Shown here: positions 33,623 through 43,300 of the stretch, one piece after another
Position numbering within the stretch: position 1 is the first letter of the stretch
How the letters are laid out: each line of letters begins with the position of its first letter
From: Actinomycetota bacterium
Lineage (GTDB): Bacteria > Actinomycetota > Actinomycetes > Nanopelagicales > Nanopelagicaceae
Assembly: GCA_009726125.1 (NCBI GenBank)
Contig: WLIT01000001.1
Coordinates: forward strand, 62,001-126,000
Reading direction: 5' to 3'
DNA: 64,000 nt
The notes under the pieces: model-generated
The model's database searches: none
The model's input: only the letters and a program-made list of their open reading frames with translations
Told to the model about the DNA's origin: nothing
Made by a program: the position numbers and the translations under genes

Positions 33623-35029
33623 ATGTTGGAAATGAATGGCACTAACTTCATCGCTGAAAATGAACGTAGCGGATCTGCGCGAAGTTTATTCTGGCCTTGG
33701 GCTGCAGCAAATGTTTCCCTGCTTGCACTCTCTTATGGCGCTTTCTTTCTTGGCTTTGGCATTTCATTCTGGCAGGCTACTTTCGCTGCAATTATTGGAA
33801 CTGTAGCCTCATTTGGATTGGTAGGAATAAGTTCACTCGCCGGCAAGCGAGCAAGCGCACCAACAATGACGCTTTCGCGTGCAGCGTTTGGCGTAAAAGG
33901 AAATGTTGTCCCAGGACTTCTCTCGTATTTGATCTTTGTAGGTTGGGAAACTGTGTTGGTTTCACTTGCAACTCTCGCGACCGAAACCGTCTTCACCCGA
34001 GTTGGAAATATTGACCCAAACATTTCGCGCATCCTTGGATTTTCAATTGCCGCAGGGCTAACTATTTTTGGTGGCGTCTTAGGATTTCAAGTAATTATGC
34101 GGCTTCAAAAAGTTTTAACTATTGCGACAATTATATTAACAATCGGCTACATAGCCTTAACAGCAGATCAAGTTAATTGGAGCGCGATTTCAGAGATACC
34201 AAGTGGAAGCGTCCAAGCAGTTATCGGAGCCTTAATCTTTGGCGTAACTGGAATCGGCCTAGGTTGGGTTAACGCTGCCGCTGATTATTCAAGATATCTA
34301 CCCCGAAGTGTTTCTAGCCGTGGAGTAATTGGATGGACGGTATTCGGTGCATCGATTGTTCCAATAGTTCTAGTTATATATGGATCACTCTTGGCTGGAA
34401 GTAGTAAAACACTTGGTGAAAAAATTTCGATGGATCCAATTGGGGCGCTTACAACTCTGGTACCAACTTGGTATTTAATTCCCTTCGCCACAGTTGCAAT
34501 TCTTGGTCTAATTGGTGGCGCAATCCTTGATCTTTACTCATCTGGAATCACTTTGGTTTCAATTGGTTTACCGGTGAAGCGCCACGTTGCTGCTTCGATA
34601 GATGCCGTAATAATGTCACTTGGCACTATTTATATTGTCTGGATTGCTGGAAATTTCTTTGGACCATTTCAAGGCTTCTTAATAACTCTTGGGGTTCCAA
34701 TCGCGGCTTGGTCAGGAATTTTTGTTGCTGATGTTCTTATGCGAAAGCGTGACTATGTTGAAGAAGATCTCTTTGATTCAAGGGGAATTTATGGCGCCTG
34801 GAATGTGCGTTCACTTAGCTTGGTGTTATTTGCCGCAGTTGTTGGTTGGGGATTTGTAACAAATACTTTTGCTAGCTGGCTCTCATGGCAGGGATATTTC
34901 TTAGGGCTTATTGGCGGAAAGAGCGGTCCTTGGGCTTATTCAAATATCGGGGTAATAATAGCTTTGATAATTGGTTTCATCGGTCACATTCTTTTATCCC
35001 ACAAGAAGATTGCGGCACAGGAGAAATAA
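33623..35029 (+). CDS. NCS1-family purine/cytosine-type permease
   Basis: A 468-residue membrane protein with about twelve hydrophobic segments. FWPWAAANVSLLALSYGAFFLGFGISFWQA, TLSRAAFGVKGN, GWVNAAADYSRYLPRSVS and YGAWNVRSL are typical of the NCS1 nucleobase-cation symporters (cytosine permease/Fcy2-like). Cytosine, a purine or a related vitamin or hydantoin is the likely substrate. The presence of upp in the window is compatible with pyrimidine uptake but is not adjacent. The ATG at 33623 lies 7 nt after TACTCT; a second in-frame ATG follows at 33632. A hairpin terminator follows at 35032. Confidence 0.87.
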   Translation: MLEMNGTNFIAENERSGSARSLFWPWAAANVSLLALSYGAFFLGFGISFWQATFAAIIGTVASFGLVGISSLAGKRASAPTMTLSRAAFGVKGNVVPGLLSYLIFVGWETVLVSLATLATETVFTRVGNIDPNISRILGFSIAAGLTIFGGVLGFQVIMRLQKVLTIATIILTIGYIALTADQVNWSAISEIPSGSVQAVIGALIFGVTGIGLGWVNAAADYSRYLPRSVSSRGVIGWTVFGASIVPIVLVIYGSLLAGSSKTLGEKISMDPIGALTTLVPTWYLIPFATVAILGLIGGAILDLYSSGITLVSIGLPVKRHVAASIDAVIMSLGTIYIVWIAGNFFGPFQGFLITLGVPIAAWSGIFVADVLMRKRDYVEEDLFDSRGIYGAWNVRSLSLVLFAAVVGWGFVTNTFASWLSWQGYFLGLIGGKSGPWAYSNIGVIIALIIGFIGHILLSHKKIAAQEK

Positions 35030-35031
35030 AA

Positions 35032-35055
35032 TAGCCCCGCATCTCTGCAGGGCTA
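35032..35055. terminator. bidirectional hairpin terminator
   Basis: TAGCCC (35032-35037) pairs with GGGCTA (35050-35055); inside, GCA pairs with TGC around a TCTC loop, with one C/A mismatch between the two stems. On the minus strand it is followed by a TTTTATTT run, a good rho-independent terminator for the oxidase operon. On the plus strand the following sequence is moderately T-rich, so it can also end the NCS1 transcript. It lies exactly between two convergent genes. Confidence 0.8.
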
Positions 35056-35077
35056 GTTATAATTTCTATTTGACGAT

Positions 35078-35674
35078 TTAGATAAATGAAGTTGTTATCG
35101 CTAAGGCGATTCCAGATACTGCGACCCAGGTAAACCAAGATGCAGCAGTGCGAATTCGCCACGATTCAAGTACAGGATCTACTGTCGCACGGCGACTTCT
35201 GATAACTAAACCAAGAGCAATAAATCCAGCTACGAAATAGTGGAAGAAGTTTGCGCCAGCAATAACTACCCAGCAAGCAGCGTAGGCACCTTCAAAAGTG
35301 CCAGTGTCCTTAACGATGAATGGCATGTTTGCTAATTGATGAAGTTGGTAATAACCACCATAGATATAAGCAACCAATGTAATTAAAGAGAAGCTGCCTT
35401 GATGACTTAGATCGCGTTGGGCAAGTTTATGAACAAGCGCAGCCACGATTAATGGAAGAACTGCCATCCAGCCTGAGGAAGCGCTAAATGTATGTCCATT
35501 CTTTGGAATCCAACCACCGTTCTGGTCGAGGTTTCGCAGATAGAAGTAAGAGAAGATCATTCCGAAGACAAATGCACCATCAGCAACTATTAGTAACCGA
35601 ACACCTAGACGTTCGCGGCGACCTACAGCTTCTGGGGCATCGTGATGGACTTGGAATTTAGTATCGCTTGACAT
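35078..35674 (-). CDS. ctaE: cytochrome c oxidase subunit III
   Basis: A 198-residue membrane protein with five hydrophobic segments. RRERLGVRLLIVADGAFVFGMIFSYFYLRN, GTFEGAYAACWVVIAGANFFHYFVAGFIALG fit the short, five-helix subunit III of haem-copper oxidases. Its ATG overlaps the ctaD stop by one base. It is the last gene of the oxidase operon; the terminator at 35032 follows. In most actinobacteria ctaE lies with the qcr genes, so the arrangement here, directly after subunit I, is different. Confidence 0.87.
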   Translation of the reverse strand: MSSDTKFQVHHDAPEAVGRRERLGVRLLIVADGAFVFGMIFSYFYLRNLDQNGGWIPKNGHTFSASSGWMAVLPLIVAALVHKLAQRDLSHQGSFSLITLVAYIYGGYYQLHQLANMPFIVKDTGTFEGAYAACWVVIAGANFFHYFVAGFIALGLVIRSRRATVDPVLESWRIRTAASWFTWVAVSGIALAITTSFI

Positions 35675-37536
35675 TATTTTGCACTCCTTCCATATCCATA
35701 AGGATCACTTGTTACAACGGGTGGGGTATCAAAGTTAACTAGCGGAACGGGATAAGGAACGGTCCACTCCAAAGTTTTTGCGCCCCATGGATTCATTGGC
35801 GCAATCTTTCCGTGACGCCATGAATGAATTACCGCCCAGAGCAGAACGATAAAGCCGATACCGATTGTGTATGCGCCCATCGTGCTGATCTTGTTTGAGG
35901 TTGCAAATTGCTCGGCATAATCAACTACCCGACGGGGTTGGCCTTCAGCGCCAGCAATAAACATTCCAAGATAGAGAACCTGGAAACCAATCTGTACCAA
36001 CCAGAATGAGATGTAACTTGCGCGTTCGTGCAACATATGGCCAGTCATCTTTGGGTACCAATATGAAAGTCCAGCTACAGCGCCAGTAAGTGCGGCGCCC
36101 ATCAGCGTGTAATGGAAGTGTGCAGTTACATACATTGATCCATGTAGGTACATATCAGCAGGAACATCGGAGAGATAAAGCCCAGTGATTCCGCCAACCA
36201 ACATATTCCAGAGGAATGCGTAAACCGCAAGCATTGGAACCTTAAGCCAAGGTTTGCCGTTCCAGAGCGTTCCAAGGATCACCAAAAAGATAAGTCCAGT
36301 AGGAACTGAAATCATTTCTGTTGTAACCATGAATGGTCCATTTAGCATAGGCATCCAACCAGTCATGTACATATGGTGCGCCCAAACCAGAAAAGATAGA
36401 CCAACGATTCCAGCAAAGCCAACAATCGCAGATGTATATGAGAACAATGGTTTGCGAACAAAGACCGGAACAATTTCCATCAGGATTGCAACACCAGGAA
36501 GAAGAATTACATAAACCTCAGGGTGGCCCATGATCCAGAAGAGGTGTGCATATAGCCAACCGGTACCACCGACATTGGCATCAAAAAAACCAGTTAAGAA
36601 TGAGCGATCCATTGCTGTCATGATCATCGCGAGCATGAAGGTAGGGAAGGCGGGAATTGCCATCGCAACTGAAAGTGTTGCACCAACCACGAAGATTGGT
36701 ACTCGGTTCCAAGTCATGCCTTTCGCGCGCATAGTGATAACTGTCGCGGTGATATTTGCACCAGAGACGGCAGTAGAAATCGCGAAGATAATAATTGCTG
36801 CTATGAAGGCATTCATGCCAGGTCCAGCTTGAACACTTAGTGGAGCATAAGCAGTCCAACCGGTAGGAATTCCACCCAAGAACCAAGCGCTACACAGCAC
36901 TGGAATCGCAGTAAACAGAACCCACCAAGAGAGAGCATTAAGTCTTGGGAATGCCATATCTGCAGCGCCAATCATGATTGGCATGATGTAGTTACCGAAA
37001 GGCCCGGTGGCAACAATAATCAGCGCAATGATCATGGTGATTCCATGTAAGCCAACAAGTGAGTTGTAAACGGATGGCGTGATGAAGTGCCCGCCAGGGT
37101 TAGCAAGGTCGGTACGAATCATCATTGCCATCGCGCCACCAACAGCGAGCAATACAATAACGCCCCAGAGATATTGGATACCGACAACTTTGTGGTCTGT
37201 GCAATATTTGAAGTAGCGCTTGATGCCTTGACCATCACCGGCCAGATAAAGCTGTTCTTCAGCAGTTAAATCTTCTCCAATCAACCAGCGAATTGGTCCA
37301 ATGAAAGCACCGATACCAGCCAAGAATCCGATACTCCACATAAACATGGTTGCCAGTAATACTCGGTTATTTAATTCATAGATGCTGATATCTAAAACTG
37401 TAGATAACCCTCTATAAGTTAAAAGAGCAAAAATTATTCCGACAATTAAACCGGTTCCTGCATTTAATTTGGTGATCAAGCTCTTCTTTGGATTTGGAAT
37501 CGGACGCGTTCCAACGTGTTGGTCGAGTGTTGTCAT
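35674..37536 (-). CDS. ctaD: cytochrome c oxidase subunit I
   Basis: The 620-residue catalytic subunit of a haem-copper oxidase reducing O2 and pumping protons. It has two additional N-terminal membrane segments (about 18-37 and 52-72) before the usual start HKVVGIQYLW. The haem histidine is in GLHGITMII, the Cu-B ligands in GHPEVYVILLPG (with the Tyr linked to His and the Glu of the D-channel) and AHHMYMTG, and AHFHYTLMG holds the last two haem ligands. The Glu in HPEVY marks it as an A1-type oxidase. The ATG at 37536 is preferred, preceded by AAGGAGGT and overlapping the subunit II stop by ATGA; residues encoded upstream of it are not conserved. Confidence 0.95.
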   Translation of the reverse strand: MTTLDQHVGTRPIPNPKKSLITKLNAGTGLIVGIIFALLTYRGLSTVLDISIYELNNRVLLATMFMWSIGFLAGIGAFIGPIRWLIGEDLTAEEQLYLAGDGQGIKRYFKYCTDHKVVGIQYLWGVIVLLAVGGAMAMMIRTDLANPGGHFITPSVYNSLVGLHGITMIIALIIVATGPFGNYIMPIMIGAADMAFPRLNALSWWVLFTAIPVLCSAWFLGGIPTGWTAYAPLSVQAGPGMNAFIAAIIIFAISTAVSGANITATVITMRAKGMTWNRVPIFVVGATLSVAMAIPAFPTFMLAMIMTAMDRSFLTGFFDANVGGTGWLYAHLFWIMGHPEVYVILLPGVAILMEIVPVFVRKPLFSYTSAIVGFAGIVGLSFLVWAHHMYMTGWMPMLNGPFMVTTEMISVPTGLIFLVILGTLWNGKPWLKVPMLAVYAFLWNMLVGGITGLYLSDVPADMYLHGSMYVTAHFHYTLMGAALTGAVAGLSYWYPKMTGHMLHERASYISFWLVQIGFQVLYLGMFIAGAEGQPRRVVDYAEQFATSNKISTMGAYTIGIGFIVLLWAVIHSWRHGKIAPMNPWGAKTLEWTVPYPVPLVNFDTPPVVTSDPYGYGRSAK

Positions 37537-38324
37537 GCTGAGTGACCTCCTTGTGCGACTACCCAACTATTAAAGTCATCTACCGTCATAACTTCACCGG
37601 TCGTCTCCATATATGCGTGATACAGACCGCAAAGCTCGGCGCACTTAACATCAAATTCACCTAGTTTATTTGGGGTTGTTTCAGCAATTGTTTCGGCTAA
37701 TTTATTTGCATCAACTTTTACGCCAAGCTGGACAGGCCAGAATGAGTGATTTACATCTACAGAGTTAATATGGAAAGTCACTGGGTGATTTAACGGAAGC
37801 ATAAGTACGTGGCTGGAAACACCCAACTTTGGATATTCAAAAGTCCAGACCCATTGGCTTCCCGTAACGTTTACCACCATCGCATCTTCAGCGTTCTTTG
37901 CTGAAGCAATTGATGATGAATTAAGTTCGGTGATTCCATAAATAACCGCTGTTAGTGCCAGCAAACTAGTTACTACAGACCAGAGCAGAACAATCGGACC
38001 ATTCGTACGCGTTGCTGGACCATCTGGCGGTTGGGTATCTCCGCTATGGCGATTTAAGAATGTGTAAAGCGCAACACCTAGAACTACTCCGCAAACGGGA
38101 GCCGCAATCCAAGTAAAGACAACCATTAGACGTTCGATGGCTTTCATATCAGTACTCATGACAGTTGGCATCCATTTTGTGTAGAACTTGCCACCGAGTA
38201 TTACGAAAATACCCGTGACTATGACGCCAAAAATTGTTGACTGGATTACATCAGATCTCTTATAGAAATTAGCTAACCGATCTCCTGGAGTTGGTTTTAG
38301 ATCTACGCTGTCATGTTCGCTCAT
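37533..38324 (-). CDS. ctaC: cytochrome c oxidase subunit II
   Basis: A 263-residue membrane protein with about three hydrophobic segments (near 28-47, 66-90, 108-130) and a C-terminal cupredoxin domain facing outside. SQWVWTFEYP is the aromatic electron-entry segment, and the binuclear CuA site is complete: Cys228-x3-Cys232-x3-His236-x2-Met239 in CAELCGLYHAYM, plus the His of VNHSFW. No cytochrome c domain is fused and no lipobox is seen. Coupled by 4-bp overlaps to the cupredoxin gene before and ctaD after. Confidence 0.93.
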   Translation of the reverse strand: MSEHDSVDLKPTPGDRLANFYKRSDVIQSTIFGVIVTGIFVILGGKFYTKWMPTVMSTDMKAIERLMVVFTWIAAPVCGVVLGVALYTFLNRHSGDTQPPDGPATRTNGPIVLLWSVVTSLLALTAVIYGITELNSSSIASAKNAEDAMVVNVTGSQWVWTFEYPKLGVSSHVLMLPLNHPVTFHINSVDVNHSFWPVQLGVKVDANKLAETIAETTPNKLGEFDVKCAELCGLYHAYMETTGEVMTVDDFNSWVVAQGGHSA

Positions 38325-39055
38325 GCTGTGACCGTTACCTTTCCTGACATGTATCCGTAACCGCTCATCGCAGCGCCAAATTTTGCGTATGTGTTATCGC
38401 CGCAAGGGAATTCGCAGTTCCAGACATAATTACCAGCGCCTTTAGTTAGGAAAGAGAAAGTTATTGTGTGGCCCTTGAAGTTTGTAATTGGATCTTCAGT
38501 TGGAACCCAACCAGTCTCCTCATCTTCTTCAACGCGAAGAAGTGGAACACTTACAAAAAGCGGATCTTGAGATGATGAAGGAATTCCATGGAGTGTCCAA
38601 GTATGTTGAATCTTGTTGTATGGAAGTGAAGTTATATCTTCACCATCAATATTTACAGTTCCACCAACAGTTCCAACAACTTTTCCAAAGTATGGGTTAT
38701 TAAGTTCTTCGCCACCGTCGTAACCATGAATTGTCATAGTTATATAGGTATTAGCGGGGAGAATTAAATGATTAGAAGGTCCGTATTGCACCCAATCATT
38801 TTTATTTCCAGTAAAACCATCTGCTGCTGCTTGCTCTTTATCTGCATAAACACCCATTGTTAGCGATGCCTTCGGATAAACTTTTCCATCGAGTGTGATC
38901 GTGCCAGCTTCTTTTGTGGCTACTAGCGTTCCATTCGAGTCGGCGCTAAGTTTGTGAAGCAGGACACCTAATCCAGCAACAGTCGAGACAGAAAAAATGG
39001 TTGCGACAAGAGCGCTCGCCAATCGCTTTCGTGCTGTCATATTTGAACTTGTCAT
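38321..39055 (-). CDS. membrane-anchored cupredoxin-like protein, first gene of the oxidase operon
   Basis: A 244-residue protein with one N-terminal membrane segment (about 12-34) and a large outside domain of the cupredoxin type. HTWTLHGIP and YVWNCEFPCGDNTYAKFGAAM suggest a copper site: Cys214-x3-Cys218-Gly mimics the CuA loop, but the histidine expected four residues after the second Cys is missing. Met230 and other Met/His residues could still bind copper. It may donate electrons to subunit II, deliver copper, or be a lost-function subunit II paralogue. GGGAAAGG lies about 12 nt before the ATG. Overlap with ctaC is 4 bp. Confidence 0.75.
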   Translation of the reverse strand: MTSSNMTARKRLASALVATIFSVSTVAGLGVLLHKLSADSNGTLVATKEAGTITLDGKVYPKASLTMGVYADKEQAAADGFTGNKNDWVQYGPSNHLILPANTYITMTIHGYDGGEELNNPYFGKVVGTVGGTVNIDGEDITSLPYNKIQHTWTLHGIPSSSQDPLFVSVPLLRVEEDEETGWVPTEDPITNFKGHTITFSFLTKGAGNYVWNCEFPCGDNTYAKFGAAMSGYGYMSGKVTVTA

Positions 39056-39207
39056 AGCTACTTAGCCTTTCCCTCAAACTTAGGGGGGTTTATCTACTTT
39101 GTAGATACCCGAATTACTTCAGGTTACGGGCATAATAAGTTTTTAGGAACACTATTCAGAGAATTTATCGGGAAAACTTTGAGAATTGGGGGGGGGGGGG
39201 AAGATAA
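39056..39207. promoter_or_regulatory. divergent intergenic region between the oxidase operon and ctaG
   Basis: The 152-bp gap holds the inverted repeat TATCTAC-TTT-GTAGATA (39091-39107), a run of six G (39083-39088), and the run of 13 G before ctaG. The inverted repeat may be an operator or an mRNA hairpin of the oxidase transcript. No clear -10/-35 pair was found for either direction. Confidence 0.45.
39188..39200 (+). repeat. run of 13 G in the Shine-Dalgarno position of ctaG
   Basis: Thirteen consecutive G end 7 nt before the ATG of ctaG. The tract occupies the place of the ribosome binding site. Homopolymers of this length are unstable by slippage and are rare in an AT-leaning genome, so length variation could change translation or promoter spacing. 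An assembly or sequencing length error is also possible. Confidence 0.9.
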
Positions 39208-39987
39208 ATGGTTCTAAGCCCACTCTGGGAGCTCTTTTTCGCGCTCGCCCTGACCGCAAAGTCAACTTGGTATTTTCGCGAGCACCCATCGAGCCACGGG
39301 ATTTCTAAGATTAGGCAGACCTCGTTTTACCTCGGGATTTTTTTAGCTTTCATCCTGCTTGTTGGCCCCGTTGCACATGCCGCTATAAATACTTTCTGGA
39401 TTCATATGGTTCAACATGTTGGTCTGATGATGTTGATTTCACCGTTAATTGTTTTAGGTTCACCAATAAAAGTTGCTGTTAATTCACGTAATCTGAGGCT
39501 CAGAAAAATAATTATTGGAATTGGCCGTAAATTATTAATCCGCCAATTTTTTCGCCCAGAAGTTGGTTTCATTCTTTTTCTTGGCATCCTAATTGTGACT
39601 CATTTTTCACCACTAGCGGATGCCGGAATGGTTAATCCCAATATTCATGAATTCGAATTGATTATGTTTTTGGTGGGCGGCTTTATTTACTACTACCCAG
39701 TTATGTCAGGAAATCCTCAACCCTTTAAAGTTCCATATGCCGCACGAGTACTTTCATTATTTGCAATGATGCTTCCAGAAACTATGACTGGATTCTTTCT
39801 TTATTCCGGAAATAAGTTGTTACATGAAGTGCCCATGAGTATGTCAACATTAAATGGAATTGCTGATCAACATCATGGCGGCTCAATTATGTGGGCTATG
39901 GGAATGTTGATTGATGTAATCTGGATTTCAATGGCCGCATTTGACTGGATTGAGAATGAAAAGAGAGTCGCGGACGCAGATGACTAG
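39208..39987 (+). CDS. ctaG: cytochrome c oxidase assembly protein CtaG (caa3 type)
   Basis: A 259-residue membrane protein with about seven hydrophobic segments. WIHMVQHVGLMMLISPLIVLGSP and GIADQHHGGSIMWAMGMLIDV are the His-rich blocks of the caa3-type CtaG family, which helps copper insertion or assembly of the oxidase. Its location, divergent from the oxidase operon, supports this role. The start codon is directly downstream of the 13-G tract. The end overlaps a small membrane-protein gene by 8 bp. Confidence 0.87.
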   Translation: MVLSPLWELFFALALTAKSTWYFREHPSSHGISKIRQTSFYLGIFLAFILLVGPVAHAAINTFWIHMVQHVGLMMLISPLIVLGSPIKVAVNSRNLRLRKIIIGIGRKLLIRQFFRPEVGFILFLGILIVTHFSPLADAGMVNPNIHEFELIMFLVGGFIYYYPVMSGNPQPFKVPYAARVLSLFAMMLPETMTGFFLYSGNKLLHEVPMSMSTLNGIADQHHGGSIMWAMGMLIDVIWISMAAFDWIENEKRVADADD

Positions 39988-40210
39988 AGAAGTTGAACCA
40001 AAACGAAAATGGTTACTGGCCTTTATTCCGATTTGTTTAGCGATGGGTGTGATTGAATTAGTAAGAGCATTTGATGGAAATAATCGAAGCTGGCTCTATG
40101 TATTTGAATGGCCATTCTTTGGTTTATTCATCTTTTATATGTATTGGAAACTTGGCCAACCGCAAGAAGAATGGAATGACAGCAACGATCCCAAACGGGA
40201 GATAGATTAA
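39980..40210 (+). CDS. small membrane protein after ctaG
   Basis: A 76-residue protein with two hydrophobic segments (about 11-27 and 37-54), basic at the start and acidic at the end. The ATG at 39980 overlaps the end of ctaG by 8 bp; the frame open further upstream only mirrors ctaG. I do not recognise the family. Co-translation with ctaG suggests an accessory role for the oxidase (inference). The stop is one base from the convergent guaB1 stop. Confidence 0.65.
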   Translation: MTREVEPKRKWLLAFIPICLAMGVIELVRAFDGNNRSWLYVFEWPFFGLFIFYMYWKLGQPQEEWNDSNDPKREID

Positions 40211-40211
40211 A

Positions 40212-41651
<1,440 letters not shown>

Positions 41652-41701
41652 CTATACCCCTTTACGTGCAGAAGGCGGAAGGTATTGCTAGAGTTTTTGA
41701 C

Positions 41702-42634
41702 ATGAGTGATGACGACGATTCAACAGAAGAAATTGTCACCGAGGAAATGCTCTGGGAGCGCATCCCAGAAACTCAAGGGCTCGATCGAGCCAATACTTAT
41801 TACGAATTAAGCGCCCGTATTTATGCGCGTGGCCAATATGACGAAGCGCTCGCACTTGCGGAAACTGCCCGTGATATTTATGCCGAACTCGGTTCAGTAG
41901 TTCCACCCGATGGTTTAGCGCAGGCCTATTCAGCAATCGGTTATAACTTAAATCAATTGAAGCGGATGAGTGAAGCCGCAACAGCCATGAGTAAAGCGGT
42001 AGCGATACTTAGAGAATCAAAATCGCCACTTGCGATTGATTTAGCTTGCACCTTAGGAGAATGGTGGTTCTCATCAAAAGAGTATGAGAAAACTATCGAG
42101 TGCATGAAGCAATGCGTCCAAGAACATTTGGTGGATAGCAATGACAGTGGGGCAGCAAATGATTTACATCTAATCGGATGCGCGCAACGTGAATTGAAGA
42201 ATTATGGCGATGCTTTGGAATCATTCCAGGAAGCTCGAGTGTTATTTAAGAAAATTAAGGAAGTTATTAACGTCGCAAGATGCGATCAGAAAATCGCACA
42301 CTGCTTGGTTGAAATTGGTGATGGTGAAGGTGCGCTTATCGCAGCCCAGAGATCTCTAGATGTTTTTGTCACAGCACATGATCACTATCGCGAAACTTAT
42401 TCACTGCTCGAATTAGGTAAGGCCCAAATCATTGCAGGTCAGGGTGAAGAGGGATTAAATACTTTAGATCGGGTATTAGAAATAGCCACTGATAACGAAA
42501 GTAAAGATTTCGAATTTATACTGGAGATTGAGGGAAGAATGGCTGATGTTCTTCAGACCCTAGGCCGGGTAGATGAAGCAGATGAGATTCGCCGTCGGAT
42601 TAAGGCTGTAGAGGAAGTAGTAAAAGAAGAGTAA
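41702..42634 (+). CDS. tetratricopeptide-repeat protein
   Basis: A soluble 310-residue protein with an acidic start (MSDDDDSTEEIVTEE) and about six TPR-like helical pairs, for example ANTYYELSARIYARGQYDEALALAETARDIYAELG, LAQAYSAIGYNLNQLKRMSEAATAMSKAVAIL, and DALESFQEARVLFKKIKE. No signal peptide. The partner is unknown. The ATG at 41702 is chosen because TAGAGT (41689-41694) lies 7 nt before it and no Shine-Dalgarno exists; a GTG at 41666 gives a longer frame. Convergent with the RNA methyltransferase gene, no overlap. Confidence 0.72.
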   Translation: MSDDDDSTEEIVTEEMLWERIPETQGLDRANTYYELSARIYARGQYDEALALAETARDIYAELGSVVPPDGLAQAYSAIGYNLNQLKRMSEAATAMSKAVAILRESKSPLAIDLACTLGEWWFSSKEYEKTIECMKQCVQEHLVDSNDSGAANDLHLIGCAQRELKNYGDALESFQEARVLFKKIKEVINVARCDQKIAHCLVEIGDGEGALIAAQRSLDVFVTAHDHYRETYSLLELGKAQIIAGQGEEGLNTLDRVLEIATDNESKDFEFILEIEGRMADVLQTLGRVDEADEIRRRIKAVEEVVKEE

Positions 42635-43276
42635 TTATTTAGGGTTATTTAAGTGCTGCATTGCCCAGGCATACATTGCAATTGCACCAGCGGCTGAAGC
42701 ATTCATAGATCTTGTCGAACCATATTGTCTAATAGCTAAAACGGTTTCACATATATCTACCGCTTCATCGGACATTCCGGCGCCCTCTTGGCCGAAGAAT
42801 AGAACGCACTTACTTGGGAGTTTTGTGGTTTCTAACTCTTTGGAGATGGGCAAGTTATCAATTCCGATTATTGGCACGCTATTTTCATCACACCAGAACT
42901 TGAAATCAGCGACAGTTGGGTGATGTAAAACATGAAGATATTTATCTGTCACCATGGCACCGCGCTTATTCCAATCACGCTTGCCAACGATATGTACCTT
43001 TGAAACATTAAAGGCATTTGCAGTTCTAACTACAGATCCGATATTCAAGTCATGTTGCCAATTCTCAATTGCAATCTGTAAGTCGTGCCGCTTGGTATCT
43101 AAATCAGCGACAATAGCTTCGACGCTCCAATAACGATAATGATCTAAAACATTTCTGCGATCTCCGTTTGTTAAGAGTTCTGAATCGAAATGTTTCTCAG
43201 TTGGCCAAGGTTTTGGATGCGGACCTACGCCGACCACTGGATAGAATTCACCAGGTCCTATTTCCGCAGTTGTCAT
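42635..43276 (-). CDS. TrmH/SpoU-family RNA 2'-O-methyltransferase
   Basis: A 213-residue SPOUT-fold methyltransferase: motif 1 NIGSVVRTANAFNV, motif 2 CVLFFGQEGAGMSDEAVDIC and motif 3 IRQYGSTRSMNASAAGAIAMYAW, the last forming the knotted SAM site. An N-terminal extension of about 55 residues precedes the core. The target (tRNA or rRNA) is unknown. The ATG at 43276 lies 6 nt after TAATGT without a Shine-Dalgarno; an in-frame TTG two codons earlier is less likely. Confidence 0.85.
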   Translation of the reverse strand: MTTAEIGPGEFYPVVGVGPHPKPWPTEKHFDSELLTNGDRRNVLDHYRYWSVEAIVADLDTKRHDLQIAIENWQHDLNIGSVVRTANAFNVSKVHIVGKRDWNKRGAMVTDKYLHVLHHPTVADFKFWCDENSVPIIGIDNLPISKELETTKLPSKCVLFFGQEGAGMSDEAVDICETVLAIRQYGSTRSMNASAAGAIAMYAWAMQHLNNPK

Positions 43277-43300
43277 ACCCAAACATTAGAGGGAGTTTGC

